From Aurantiochytrium sp. KH105 (Eukaryota; Sar; Bigyra; Thraustochytrida; Thraustochytriidae): DNA of 42,382 nucleotides. The translations under genes and the position numbers were made by a program. Within the stretch, counting starts at the first letter, position 1, and each line of letters starts with the position of its first letter. The notes beneath the pieces are model-generated. The model worked only from the letters and a program-made list of their open reading frames with translations, was not told the origin of the DNA and made no database searches. Location of the stretch: the NCBI GenBank assembly GCA_003116975.1, contig BGKB01000290.1, positions 1 to 42,382 on the forward strand, written 5' to 3'. This document shows positions 30,601-38,658 of the stretch, piece after piece.

Positions 30601-30860
30601 CCCAGGTGATCCTCGGGCAAGAGCTCGAGGTCGCGAGGGAGCTCGTCTCGGCCATGCGCAACCATTCCGGGGACGAATATATTCAGGAAATTGCACTCAG
30701 GGCTCTGTTATATCTCGCTACTACCTCGTCTATCGAGATGTTTCTTCGAGAACACAACATCTATTATACTAGGACAATCTCGGGAATGTATCAAGGACAT
30801 AGCATCGAGTATATTCCTGCGACAATCTCGGAAACGTATGAGGCAAAAGATGAGTCATAA
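27612..30860 (+). CDS. Helical-bundle (MLKL/HeLo/UND-like) plus armadillo-repeat protein
   Basis: A 1082-residue protein. Residues 1-115 form a helical region with the spacing of the Cbl/MLKL N-terminal domain superfamily: EDAVACKRKAARLKTELEQF (Cys followed by basic residues), LDAELRYLLGLLKPYF, and an amphipathic end EFIRQALTEAEQHLQTCLQI. A less regular helical part follows (115-340), then 16 repeats of about 44-45 residues (consensus GKxIVAAMRNHxGSExVQ, then ACxALxNLA) that resemble ARM/HEAT repeats. The repeats are nearly identical, even in DNA, implying recent expansion. No kinase, NB-ARC, U-box or membrane segment was seen. The longer frame begins with TTG; ATG 27612 is the first ATG. The role is unknown: MLKL/HeLo domains act in cell death and immunity, and UND-ARM proteins in plant ubiquitin signalling. 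The ARM call is firmer than the N-terminal call. Confidence 0.85.
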   Translation: MDAISGAALVAQHAREGASRLEDAVACKRKAARLKTELEQFASRLDKLQEADFDVTHLDAELRYLLGLLKPYFGDNARQGLAVKARLLLQAEFIRQALTEAEQHLQTCLQICQLNTTQSRRFPGTKQDHENEIRAEEKFDEEDARKDLLNVLEMLQKRGLLDKNPEEIISLLQENPNIDININKDLEDQLGTCRQHKSCAGQDGAGDASIELVQGLVLELSEDTGNLSRTLDTLRYVLEQEFDAKDGDILRAEARSRDIIGSTKRILNHSTDPDILAKAMWALRFALTGEAGTSFRVAAIQDHDLGSITIDIFEAFRDHEDLQAAACAFVIVVTCDSDRNKVTLGEELQAGKEIIAAMRNHHGSEKVQESACGALVNLAVDDRNEVVLGQELEVGKDIVAAMRNHPGSEGVQRFACSALQNLAVNDRNKVVLGQELEVGKDIVAAMRNHPGSENVQENACGALRNLAINDRNNVVLGQELEVGKDIVAAMRNHPGSEGIQRFACSALRNLAVNDRNKVVLGQELEVGKDIVAAMRKHHGSEGVQRFACSALRNLAVNDRNKVVLEQELEVGKEIVAAMRNHPGSEGVQEKACGALSDLAYNNDRNKAIFGQELEVGKEIVAAMRNHLGSEGVQENACVALSDLAYNNDRNKAIFGQELEVGKEIVAAMRNHPGSENIQKNACGALLNLAYDNDRNKAIFGQELEVGKEIVAAMRNHLGSEGVQENACGALWNLAMDDRNDVVLGQELEVGKDIVTAMRNHSGSENVQENACGALWNLAVNDRNKVVLGQELKVGKDIVAAMRNHPGSENVQENACSALWNLAADNDRNQVILGQELEVGKDIVAAMRNHPESESVQECACGVLGDLAVDDRNAVNLWKKLKAWKEIVVAMRNHPKSEAVQNVACGALSNFGIKNSNIYGEFELGKHIVAAMRNHPVNVSVQESACDALCNFAGGIFGQELGVGKEIARAMRNHSESRSVQKRACSALVRLAFNNCVTQVILGQELEVARELVSAMRNHSGDEYIQEIALRALLYLATTSSIEMFLREHNIYYTRTISGMYQGHSIEYIPATISETYEAKDES
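28640..30720 (+). repeat. Sixteen tandem 132/135-bp ARM-coding repeats
   Basis: The units differ by few substitutions. Two subtypes exist: 44-residue units with DRNKVV-type ends and 45-residue units with YNNDRNKAI-type ends. The latter (units 6-8) are clustered and share synonymous codon choices, which points to local block duplication or gene conversion. The last four units are more diverged, as is usual at array edges. Confidence 0.93.
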
Positions 30861-30967
30861 TTGAATCTTGATTTGCGCGACTTCTTGATCTTGGGTGCCT
30901 GGACAGGCAAAGTCTTCAAGGATCTTTTCCGACCCACCAGGGATAGCAGCGCAGCGCACCTCGTGGG

Positions 30968-31448
30968 AGAGACGCTCGACCTTGCACCCGCGGCCCTCGC
31001 GCACAAGTCCGCTGCCTGCAGATCAGCGTGAGAATCTGGTGCTGTACTGTTTTATGCTGGCAATGCCTGCTCCAGTTCCACAATTGGTCGTTTGCCCGAG
31101 TGGTTAAGGGGACAGATTCGAAGATGCCTAGTTTTAGTACTAGCGCCTCCAAACATCTGCTGCCGTTAGGCTCACGAGTTCGAATCTCGTAGCGACCTCA
31201 TCTTTTTTTTTTCCCACTTTTTACTTTCTCAACTTTTTTTATTATTTATAAATTTGGCTGATTGGCCGCAAACCCTGATCACTTGGCGCGCTCGTGCGGA
31301 CGAGAGCAACGCACGCGGAGAGTGATAGCGACTGCGCATGATTTGCGGAGGACATTGGGTGCACAGAGGCTGATAAGGCAGGCGGCATTGTGAAGTCGTG
31401 GCAAGAAGGGAAATGGACAAGGCGCTCGACGACGTCTTGCTTGACGAT
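30968..31448 (+). repeat. Perfect 481-bp direct repeat, copy 1
   Basis: By eye this is identical to 31450-31930, including a run of ten T, the tRNA-Ser gene and the start of the transposase frame. It ends exactly at the single N (31449). Confidence 0.93.
31086..31198 (+). tRNA. tRNA-Ser(CGA), intron-containing, copy 3
   Basis: Exons are identical to copies 1 and 2. The 32-nt intron (31123-31154) resembles that of copy 1, with a CCTAGT...ACTAGCG stem, so copies 1 and 3 are closer relatives. U73 is present and a ten-T Pol III terminator follows at about 31203. It starts about 225 bp after the ARM gene stop codon. Confidence 0.93.
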
Positions 31449-31449
31449 N
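31449..31449. other. Single undetermined base at a repeat junction
   Basis: The only N in the window, sitting exactly between the two identical 481-bp copies. It probably marks a place where two contigs with unmerged overlapping ends were joined. Confidence 0.9.
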
Positions 31450-31930
31450 AGAGACGCTCGACCTTGCACCCGCGGCCCTCGCGCACAAGTCCGCTGCCTG
31501 CAGATCAGCGTGAGAATCTGGTGCTGTACTGTTTTATGCTGGCAATGCCTGCTCCAGTTCCACAATTGGTCGTTTGCCCGAGTGGTTAAGGGGACAGATT
31601 CGAAGATGCCTAGTTTTAGTACTAGCGCCTCCAAACATCTGCTGCCGTTAGGCTCACGAGTTCGAATCTCGTAGCGACCTCATCTTTTTTTTTTCCCACT
31701 TTTTACTTTCTCAACTTTTTTTATTATTTATAAATTTGGCTGATTGGCCGCAAACCCTGATCACTTGGCGCGCTCGTGCGGACGAGAGCAACGCACGCGG
31801 AGAGTGATAGCGACTGCGCATGATTTGCGGAGGACATTGGGTGCACAGAGGCTGATAAGGCAGGCGGCATTGTGAAGTCGTGGCAAGAAGGGAAATGGAC
31901 AAGGCGCTCGACGACGTCTTGCTTGACGAT
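31450..31930 (+). repeat. Perfect 481-bp direct repeat, copy 2
   Basis: Starts right after the N and matches copy 1 base for base; beyond 31930 the sequence continues into the transposase remnant. It may be an assembly duplicate rather than real DNA. Confidence 0.93.
31568..31680 (+). tRNA. tRNA-Ser(CGA), intron-containing, copy 4 (possibly an assembly duplicate)
   Basis: Identical to copy 3 in exons, intron (31605-31636), flanks and terminator. Because it lies in the second copy of a perfect repeat joined through an N, it may not exist as a separate gene. Confidence 0.6.
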
Positions 31931-33900
31931 GTGTGAAATGACTGTAAAAAAAACGTGACGACGAAAGCGATGACTGTCCGTATGATTCCGCTGACGAGGA
32001 GGCAGACGAAGTCTGCACTCTTGATACTTTCGATGAGTTTAATTCAGTTCGTGGTGCCATGGCGCAGAGTATCGCGGAGACCTCCAAGGTTCTTGCCGCG
32101 GTACGAACTCGGTCTCCATCGACTACAACCCTGCCAGCAGCACCTTGTTCGACAAGGTGAGAAGAGAAAGTCGTTTGGTCCTCTAAGGAGCAAGCAATGC
32201 GCTCAAGCTCCTTGCTGATGGATAAACCAAAGCGCTCGATGCCTTTCGAAATTTCTCTTCCGCCAACCTTCAATACGTTGATTGTGCAGTGACTGTCTCA
32301 GGTTTTACGGGACTCCGATGCCCGATTTAGTGTGACCGAGAGCGATGTGTAGGGATTTTGGTGATCCAGATCATTTTGCGCGTCACCCATGATTCCTTCA
32401 GAAAGTTCGAAAGCTGTAGATCGGGGTTATGTGAGAAATGCGCGATCTTAATTCAAGACTATCGCCGCATCCGAGAAGGTATGAGCCTTGTCTATCCAAA
32501 CATGGAGAAGCAAAATACTGACGGAATAATTTCACTCGCCTACTCAATAAGTGAGCACCTGCCACGGTCCATATTGGAAGAAGCTGCAAGAACTTACTGG
32601 GCGCGTATAATTTTCGTTCCCAGTGTTACGTGGATTGATATCGATGACGACACGCTCCCATTCAGATCCGTAGGCTTCGAAAGGTTTGGAGCTCGCCTTA
32701 CTTTTACCAAACGCAGTGAAGGTTAACCTGTCATACACGTTGTCGTCTCCGTTTCCACGCGATTCATCATCCAGACGTGGCTTGAGTCTCTAAGGAAAGA
32801 GTTCTACAGCGTTGCTGAGCTTGCTATTCGTGGACTTACATGCAACCCCGGAGGAGAAACGATTGGAAATGTCGCACAGTACCTGACTATTTTTCTTCAT
32901 CGAGAATACCTTTCGCTCGCTCGTGACCAAAAAAAAGACAAAGAGACAGATATCGTTCAGATTTTCCAAAGGCTTGGCGTCAAGTTTGTCGGAACTTGTA
33001 GACGCACGGATAGCTCTCCTTTTGCTGCTAGAAAAGGGGCAACTTGCCCCAGCGTCTCAACGAGGCCAGATCCTGGTCGAACCTGATGGACATTAAACGT
33101 GTTTTGCAGCCACTACGCGCCCATCTGACAAACTCGTACCCGAAATTGTGTCACTCTGGAATCATTTGATGGACGACTTCACTTCTATGCGCAAGGTTTT
33201 GAGCGGCGGCCAAATTATCACCTTACAATAGAATCCCAACTGTCTGCTGTAAATCACGTGTCGGGAATATGCGCTCTACAATACTTTTCGTCTGTATCAG
33301 CTGTCAAAATTGGAAGGGCGCGCTGTATCAGCTCAGCACGATGGTATTAAGAGTGGTCGAAGCAACGTAAGGAGGTGGCTTTCAATATGTTCCTATATGA
33401 CCAACCCCTTGGTCGACGCTCTTGAGAGGGTGTCCGCTATGGATCAGAGACATTTGTGCGAGAAGTTAGAATGCAGCAATCTTGGCTACCTGTTCGAACC
33501 TACCTCCCCTATCTCAAATTTGTCTTCGGCATTGTCTGCACCATCACCTTCCAATGAGCTACGGTATTGAGGCAAGTCTCTTCCCCAAGTGTTGCGTCAT
33601 CGCTTTACTTTGTTCATAGAGCATCACCGTGAGTCAACCCAGAGACGAGGCAAGGCCCCTGTACGGCGGAAATGCCTCGTTTGTTGCCGGATATGTGACG
33701 ACGCAAGGAAGGACGGAGCAATGTCATCTCGGCATTCACGCAAACCAAGAACAGCAACCTATTGGTGCCGCAAATGCAACGCTGCATTCTGCAAGAGTGC
33801 TATGATCCTGTACATCGGGACAACGACCCGTTCATTCCTCATTGCCCCAAAACTATCGCTCAAGCCCTTGCGCAGTCAGTCATCCAGATGTAGGCGCCGC
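31895..33900 (+). pseudogene. Decayed piggyBac-like transposase
   Basis: Short frames in one direction, broken by stops and frame changes, add up to a transposase-like series. An N-terminal ATG with MDKALDDVLLDDV stops after 13 codons; an acidic Asp/Glu-rich stretch lies in another frame (31957-32160), as at the start of many piggyBac transposases; IDIDDDTLPFRS (about 32634) and GVKFVGTCRRTD (about 32970) recall the DDE region and the GT(I/V)R-type motif; and a C-terminal Cys-rich segment (33660-33830: RRKCLVCCRIC, YWCRKCNAAFC, then a frame change to CYDPVH) matches the piggyBac zinc-binding tail. Base use is more AT-rich than in neighbouring genes. I could not define terminal inverted repeats or TTAA target duplications. 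Confidence 0.5.
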
Positions 33901-33991
33901 AGCAGAAACTCAAATAAACCACGTAATCCTCTGAACTGCTCTAAGAAAACTTGTAATTCGTTCAGTGCTTTTTATTGAAAAAAATTTTTCA

Positions 33992-34222
33992 ATCGCTGTT
34001 GCTCGTAAACGCTAGGAGGGCTTGTCACAAAACTTCGACCGCTTCTTTCGGATTCCAGTGGGCTTCTTTCCTTCGAAACATCAAATCAAACGAAGATATG
34101 TGACGAATGTCGTCAGAACAAACCAGATTAAAATGCATCCCATTCGACAGTTTCTGCGATCGTTGTTGCTCGTTAATGTCACGAGGTCTTCTGATAAAGT
34201 CGCAGCCGCTTCTTTCAGATCT
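33992..34222 (+). repeat. Pair of imperfect 65-bp direct repeats
   Basis: 33992-34055 and 34158-34222 share GTTGCTCGT near the start and CCGCTTCTTTC near the end, with similar bases between and several mismatches. They lie between the transposase remnant and the 3' end of the membrane-protein gene and may be transposon sub-terminal repeats or an old duplication. Confidence 0.5.
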
Positions 34223-34318
34223 TTTCATCTAAATGTGGCATGTGCGACCGAAAAAGCAATAAAAAAAAATTGGATGATGGAGGAACCGAGGAGCCTAAGC
34301 AACCCAAGGTGCTTGGGA

Positions 34319-35464
34319 TCACTCGTCCGATTGGTTTTCAAGAGGTTTGGCAAAGGCATTCCGAGAGATGATTGTGCCAAAGACAACACCGGCAAAGAAG
34401 ACAACGAGCATGAGAATACCGAGGTTGAAAGGAAAGTCCGAACGAAATGCCATTGTAAGCACGAGCAGAATGCCATATATACCCTCGAACCCCATTGCAG
34501 GCTCCACATTGGCGATCTTTTGACCAGACCAGTTGCGTGTAAAGTCGACCCGGAAGAGCACGACCCCGACAATAGCCATAAGCAAGACCGCAATATAGAA
34601 TAGCTTTTCCACGACAACGTGAGTCTGCTGCGCTTCGATGGCCAAGAGTACCGCTTTGTCAATCTCTGCTGCCGAGGCGTGCACGGCTGCAGGTGGAAGC
34701 TTGGCCGAGACTTCTGAGTCGTCTTCCGACACGAGATCATCACTCAGGTCATCGCTCAAGGTACTCGAGTTTGACGCTTGATGTGCGCGCCCTCGCCTTC
34801 GCACGCCGGCGCCAGCTGGGCCTCGCGACGAAGTTGCGCCTTCGGCATAGTCAGATGCACGTCGCGTAGCTGGCAAGGGTGGCGGCGAGGCCACAAAGGG
34901 ATCCTGAGATCGTTGACGTGGGTCACCACTTCTTTCATCGGCGTAGCGCGTTGACGCGAACGCTGGGGCCGTCTGCTGCTGGCGTGCGCCCTGCTGAAAA
35001 GGAAATTGCTGGAACTGTTGTTGCTGTTGATGCTGGTATTGTGGCTGGTACTGCATGCGCGCCTGCGCGTCGGCGGCGGCGACTGGGTCCTTGAGCGCCA
35101 GGCTAACGTCGTGATCTTTAAAGGGAAAGATGCGGTGCCACAGAGGGCGAATCAGGTTCACGAGACGATTTGTCGTGCGCTCGACGGCAACTATGCTAAA
35201 GCCAAGCACCTGTTCCTGCGCAAAGTCCAGTGGCTGCGCGACCACGCGCATAAACAGCAAGAGCGCGAGTGAGCACCCGATCCGAAAGGGCAGCGTCCAA
35301 AAGTACCATCCCAACAAGATAGACCGCCGCACGGCGCCCAGACCACGTTCTGCAACACTAGCGCGTGCGGGCACAGCCATTGGCGTCTCTCCGAATCCTG
35401 CCGAGGCCGAGGCTGCGAGCCCTGCGGTTGCCGCCCCGGCAAAGGGCCCCGCGGCCATGGCCAT
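34319..35464 (-). CDS. Polytopic membrane protein, unknown family
   Basis: A 381-residue protein I do not recognise. One hydrophobic segment lies near the N-terminus (about residues 49-75, ILLGWYFWTLPFRIGCSLAL) and three near the C-terminus (about 288-305, 326-341 and 348-366). Between them is a soluble disordered part with a Gln-rich stretch (about 140-165), a Ser/Pro/Arg-rich part and an acidic Ser/Asp cluster (SDDLSDDLVSEDDSEVSAK), which looks like a phosphorylation-prone cytosolic loop. There is no signal peptide before the first segment. The longer frame begins with TTG; the first ATG is 35464, with another two codons later (35458). The leader just before the ATG holds AAGC repeats on the sense strand. 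The 3' end lies close to transposon debris. Location (ER, plastid-like or endosomal) is not predictable by eye. Confidence 0.75.
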   Translation of the reverse strand: MAMAAGPFAGAATAGLAASASAGFGETPMAVPARASVAERGLGAVRRSILLGWYFWTLPFRIGCSLALLLFMRVVAQPLDFAQEQVLGFSIVAVERTTNRLVNLIRPLWHRIFPFKDHDVSLALKDPVAAADAQARMQYQPQYQHQQQQQFQQFPFQQGARQQQTAPAFASTRYADERSGDPRQRSQDPFVASPPPLPATRRASDYAEGATSSRGPAGAGVRRRGRAHQASNSSTLSDDLSDDLVSEDDSEVSAKLPPAAVHASAAEIDKAVLLAIEAQQTHVVVEKLFYIAVLLMAIVGVVLFRVDFTRNWSGQKIANVEPAMGFEGIYGILLVLTMAFRSDFPFNLGILMLVVFFAGVVFGTIISRNAFAKPLENQSDE

Positions 35465-36057
35465 GCTTGCTTGCTTGCTTGCAAGCTTGCGAGCTAACTG
35501 GCTTGCGCCCCCGTGCGGCTCGCGCAAGCACGAGCACCGGCGCCAGCCAGCGCCAGCCAGCGCCGCCTTTCCCCGCCTCGCCCGACGCCGCGGGCGCGCT
35601 TCCCTCCGCGCCGGCCGGTCCGAGCCTCCCAGGCCGAGCGGCTTTGCGCCGTCGAGCGCGAACTTCTTCTTCTTGGAGTCCCTTGGAGCAGTAATAAGGC
35701 GAGCGAATGTATGTATACCTCTGCTACTTGGCCCGGGCCTAGCTAGGCCTCTTTCGACCAAGGCCAGGGGCTACAATGGCGTGAGCTTCGGGAGGCAAGC
35801 TGTTGATGCAAGTCAGCTCCACGTGCCCGAAATCGACGAGTTTGGGAGGAGTGAGTGCGATCGACGCAGAGCGAGCACAAAGAGAATTGGACACGCTCGG
35901 AAGCCAACCAGGGTGGACGTGACAGTGAGGCGCATGGGTTGATGTTCATGCAAACATTAACATGTAACAGTCAACTTTTCAACTTTTCTCACACAGTTAG
36001 TTATTCATACGAGAAAAGCGAGCCTAGGCGTAGCTAGGTCTGCCTGTGCGAAGATCA
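35465..36057. other. Promoter and leader of the membrane-protein gene
   Basis: A 593-bp gap between two minus-strand genes. 35465-35484 is AAGC repeated on the transcribed-sense strand directly before the start codon. CCTAGCTAGG-type palindromes occur at about 35738-35747 and related words at about 36023-36037. No gene was recognised. Confidence 0.5.
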
Positions 36058-37107
36058 TTATGACAGCGTACAACATGAAGCGCTATGCACTTGGCCTAGC
36101 TTTTCGTTACTCGTAATTTCAGCAAGCCCTGGGGACGGAAAAACACTCGAGATCGGGGCCTCGGTCTCTGTACCGTCCATCACATGCTCAAGTGCCCCCG
36201 TCGCTATGTCCCAAATGCGCACGACGGTGTCATCACTCTGAGCTGCAATCTTTGACCCAAAGGCTGAAACGGAGTGAATACCTGCTGTCGGCTCCTGGAG
36301 CACATGGAGGGGATTGCCAGTTTTCGCATCCCATACCCTCACTGTCTTGTCCGCGGACCCACTGATAATCCAATCGTCCTCCAGAGAGAGGGCTTCCACA
36401 GACGCCATGTGTCCCTCAAGCACATGAACAAGATTGAAATCCGATCGGGCGTAGACTCTTACTTTGCAGTCAAGGGATCCACTTCCCAGCCATCTCTCGT
36501 TCATGGCAATCGAGGTGATTTTCTCCGTTGCATCGATTAGAGCATGCCATTCTTCGCCGCTGCCACGTTCGAAGATCCGGACTGTCTGATCATCGAGCCC
36601 AGCCGCAACAACGTCGTTGTGCACGGCAAGGTCATAGACGGCAGGTCCAACGGATGGGTTAAGCTTCATACAATGCGTGTCGATGGGTTTTTTCCAGTTG
36701 CGAATGGAGCCGTCTTGCGTCCTTACGCCTTGAGCACCGGCAACAATCTTTTTCGTGCATTCACCGTCGGTGATGTTCCAAAAACAAATCGTACCATCTT
36801 TGGAACCAGAGATCAAAGTGTCCCCATCAAAAATCATGCTGCATACTGCTAACTTGTGGCCATGGAGCATGGGCAAAACAGTCGAGCTTGTGAGGAGATC
36901 GATGAGGTAAATATCTCCCAAGAAATCCCCTACGCCAACGACATGGCCCTGGATGGCCACTGAAACAGGAGCCCACGTCGAGGGCACCTTCATCTCCTTA
37001 ACTCGTACTCCGTCTCGGCTCCATGCTCGCAGCAGGCCGTACTTACTAGCAAGCGCCACGACGAGCTTCTCCGAGAGCACGACGGCATCATCGATCGTGC
37101 GGCCCAT
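36058..37107 (-). CDS. WD40-repeat protein (seven-blade propeller)
   Basis: A 349-residue protein that is almost entirely WD40 repeats, a scaffold for protein complexes. Recognisable blades include HGHKLAVCSMIF...LISGSKDGTICFWNI, VYDLAVHNDVVAAGLDDQTV, SIAMNERWLGSGSLDCKVRV, EGHMASVEALSLEDDWIISG with SADKTVRVWD, and SVSAFGSKIAAQSDDTVVRI. Two weaker blades at the N-terminus (LVVALASKYGLLRAWS and HVVGVGDFLGDIYLID) bring the total to about seven. No F-box, RING or other extra domain is visible, so its partner and pathway are unknown. The frame extends upstream only from a GTG; the first ATG is 37107. It is divergent from the tRNase Z gene over 250 bp. Confidence 0.88.
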   Translation of the reverse strand: MGRTIDDAVVLSEKLVVALASKYGLLRAWSRDGVRVKEMKVPSTWAPVSVAIQGHVVGVGDFLGDIYLIDLLTSSTVLPMLHGHKLAVCSMIFDGDTLISGSKDGTICFWNITDGECTKKIVAGAQGVRTQDGSIRNWKKPIDTHCMKLNPSVGPAVYDLAVHNDVVAAGLDDQTVRIFERGSGEEWHALIDATEKITSIAMNERWLGSGSLDCKVRVYARSDFNLVHVLEGHMASVEALSLEDDWIISGSADKTVRVWDAKTGNPLHVLQEPTAGIHSVSAFGSKIAAQSDDTVVRIWDIATGALEHVMDGTETEAPISSVFPSPGLAEITSNEKLGQVHSASCCTLS

Positions 37108-37357
37108 CAGAACGACGACGACGAAGCAGGCGCCTCGCCGGAGTACGGGGTCTGCTCTGCTCAGACGAACAAGGACAGAGGCAAGCCAGAGAAAGCTCTG
37201 CGCGCCCCCGTCGCCGTCGCCGCCGCGTGCTGCCTGCGTCGACGGAAGGAATTCTCCTCTCCTCTTCCCGCACTTCTTCGTCTTAGTCGGGTCAAGCCTT
37301 GGCGCCACGACGGAAGCAAACCGCGTTCACCTTTTCTGCCCTTCGCGGCGCGCGACC
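37108..37357. promoter_or_regulatory. Shared divergent promoter, WD40 and tRNase Z genes
   Basis: 250 bp separate the two start codons. It is GC-rich with a GTCGCC-type repeat (about 37209-37224) and a CT-rich patch (about 37250-37270). No CCAAT or TATA box is visible, unlike the 1.4-1.8 kb divergent promoter. Confidence 0.5.
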
Positions 37358-37384
37358 ATGAGCGGGCGCGCGACCATGAGCGGG
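37349..37384 (+). repeat. 18-bp tandem duplication containing the start codon
   Basis: CGCGCGACCATGAGCGGG occurs twice in direct succession, so the tRNase Z gene has two ATG codons (37358 and 37376) in the same frame and identical context. Confidence 0.95.
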
Positions 37385-38335
37385 CACGAGCTGGCCGCGC
37401 CGGTGCGCGTGTGGTCCCGCGCAGGGCTGGGCACGACGGTGCTGTACAAGGGACTGGGAAAGCGCAGGGCGCTCCTGTTCGACGCGGGGCGCTTCGGGAG
37501 CGCCGAGGCCGCGGGCGGCGTCGGCAGTGCCGGGCACGTCTTCATCTCGCACGGCCACGCGGACCACTGCGCGGCCGCATTTCTTCTGGCGAGGACGCGG
37601 GCCATGCAATCGAGGCAGGAGACGCGCGTCTACATGCCTGCGGAGGCTGTGGAGGATTTTCGCAGCGCAGGGCGAGCGATGCAAGCCCTCGACGGAGGAG
37701 ATGTCGACGACAACACCCAGGACCCCTTCAATATGAAGATCGCAGGCGTCAAGCCCGGCGACAGCGTTGAATTGAACGGGAATACGCGCGTCGCAGTCCT
37801 TGCAACCGAGCATCGTGTGCCTTCTGTAGGGTATGCGGTCATCAATACCAAAAAGGAGTTACGTCCGGAACTTGCGGAGCTCTCCGTCGCGGAAAAGCGC
37901 ACTCGCTTCAAGACCTCGCCACCAAAGCCTGAGGACTACGTCATGCACGAGATTGTCGAATTTGCTTACACGGGCGACACGGTCGCTGCTGCTCTGGAAC
38001 GGGACCCTGAATCTCCCTTTCTTCGTGCGAAGACGCTCTGCATGGAGGTGACCTTCTTCGATGGCGACATTTCCAAGGCCGAAGACCACGGCCATATTCA
38101 TGTTGACCAACTTGCAGCGCTCGGCCATCGAGGCTTGTTTGATCGCGTCAATACGCTTCTTCTCATGCACTTTTCTGCGCGCTACAGCCCGAAATCTATT
38201 GCTTCAATGCTTTTAGAGAAAATGCCGCCCCGACTTCACGACAAAATACAACCATCCTTTGACCTTGGTCCGGGAGAAGATGAGGCGTTGTGGGCTGCTG
38301 CGCGGCAAGAGCATGCCCAGAAGGCCACGACCTAA
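37358..38335 (+). CDS. TRZ1: tRNase Z, short form (ELAC1/TRZ1-like)
   Basis: A 325-residue metallo-beta-lactamase-fold endonuclease that should cut the 3' trailer from precursor tRNAs before CCA addition. Seen: the zinc motif FISHGHADHC (HxHxDH), a YMPAEAVEDF segment, TEHRVPSVGYAVINTKKELR (His of the AxDH-like region and the GY..V motif of plant TRZ1), FAYTGDT (metal Asp), AKTLCMEVTFFD, DHGHIHVDQLA (HxH region) and LLLMHFSARYSPKSI (final His). All metal ligands expected of the family appear present. The length fits short-form enzymes (about 280-360) and the long-form N-terminal half is absent. No clear transit peptide, so cytosolic or nuclear. The first ATG (37358) sits in the duplicated start region; a second start 18 bp on would remove only six residues. 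ORF extension upstream runs into the promoter and the WD40 gene. Confidence 0.92.
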   Translation: MSGRATMSGHELAAPVRVWSRAGLGTTVLYKGLGKRRALLFDAGRFGSAEAAGGVGSAGHVFISHGHADHCAAAFLLARTRAMQSRQETRVYMPAEAVEDFRSAGRAMQALDGGDVDDNTQDPFNMKIAGVKPGDSVELNGNTRVAVLATEHRVPSVGYAVINTKKELRPELAELSVAEKRTRFKTSPPKPEDYVMHEIVEFAYTGDTVAAALERDPESPFLRAKTLCMEVTFFDGDISKAEDHGHIHVDQLAALGHRGLFDRVNTLLLMHFSARYSPKSIASMLLEKMPPRLHDKIQPSFDLGPGEDEALWAAARQEHAQKATT

Positions 38336-38619
38336 TGGAATCTCTCGATGCAAAAATCCTATATGCGCGAGCACGTAGACGTGCCTGAGCCTTGTGTCAA
38401 AACTTGATCTATGACTTTTGTGGCATTTCGCAGATGCTGACTTCTCGCGCTGCCTCGGCTGGCTCGCAAAAATACTGTCTTTGATGTCTATCTCTATGTG
38501 TCCTTTGTGTGTTCGCTGTTACAACTTTGCTTCACTGTCGAGAGCTCGCAACGGTGCATTGGTTTTTGAGCAAAAAATGAGCCACATCAGCTCAAGCTCG
38601 AGTCGCAAAAGCTCTTCGC

Positions 38620-38658
38620 TATCATCATCATCATCGTCGTCGTCGTCGTCGTCGTCGC
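38620..38658 (+). repeat. (TCA)n-(TCG)n trinucleotide microsatellite
   Basis: About five TCA then eight TCG units. In one plus-strand frame this would encode poly-Ser, but that frame ends right after the tract and I do not call it a gene. Confidence 0.9.

Noticed and set aside
28734..30665. 643-codon open frame on the minus strand
   Set aside because: It lies antisense to the ARM repeats. Repeat lengths of 132 and 135 bp are multiples of 3, so one stop-free antisense unit stays stop-free throughout. Its codons show no independent protein family.
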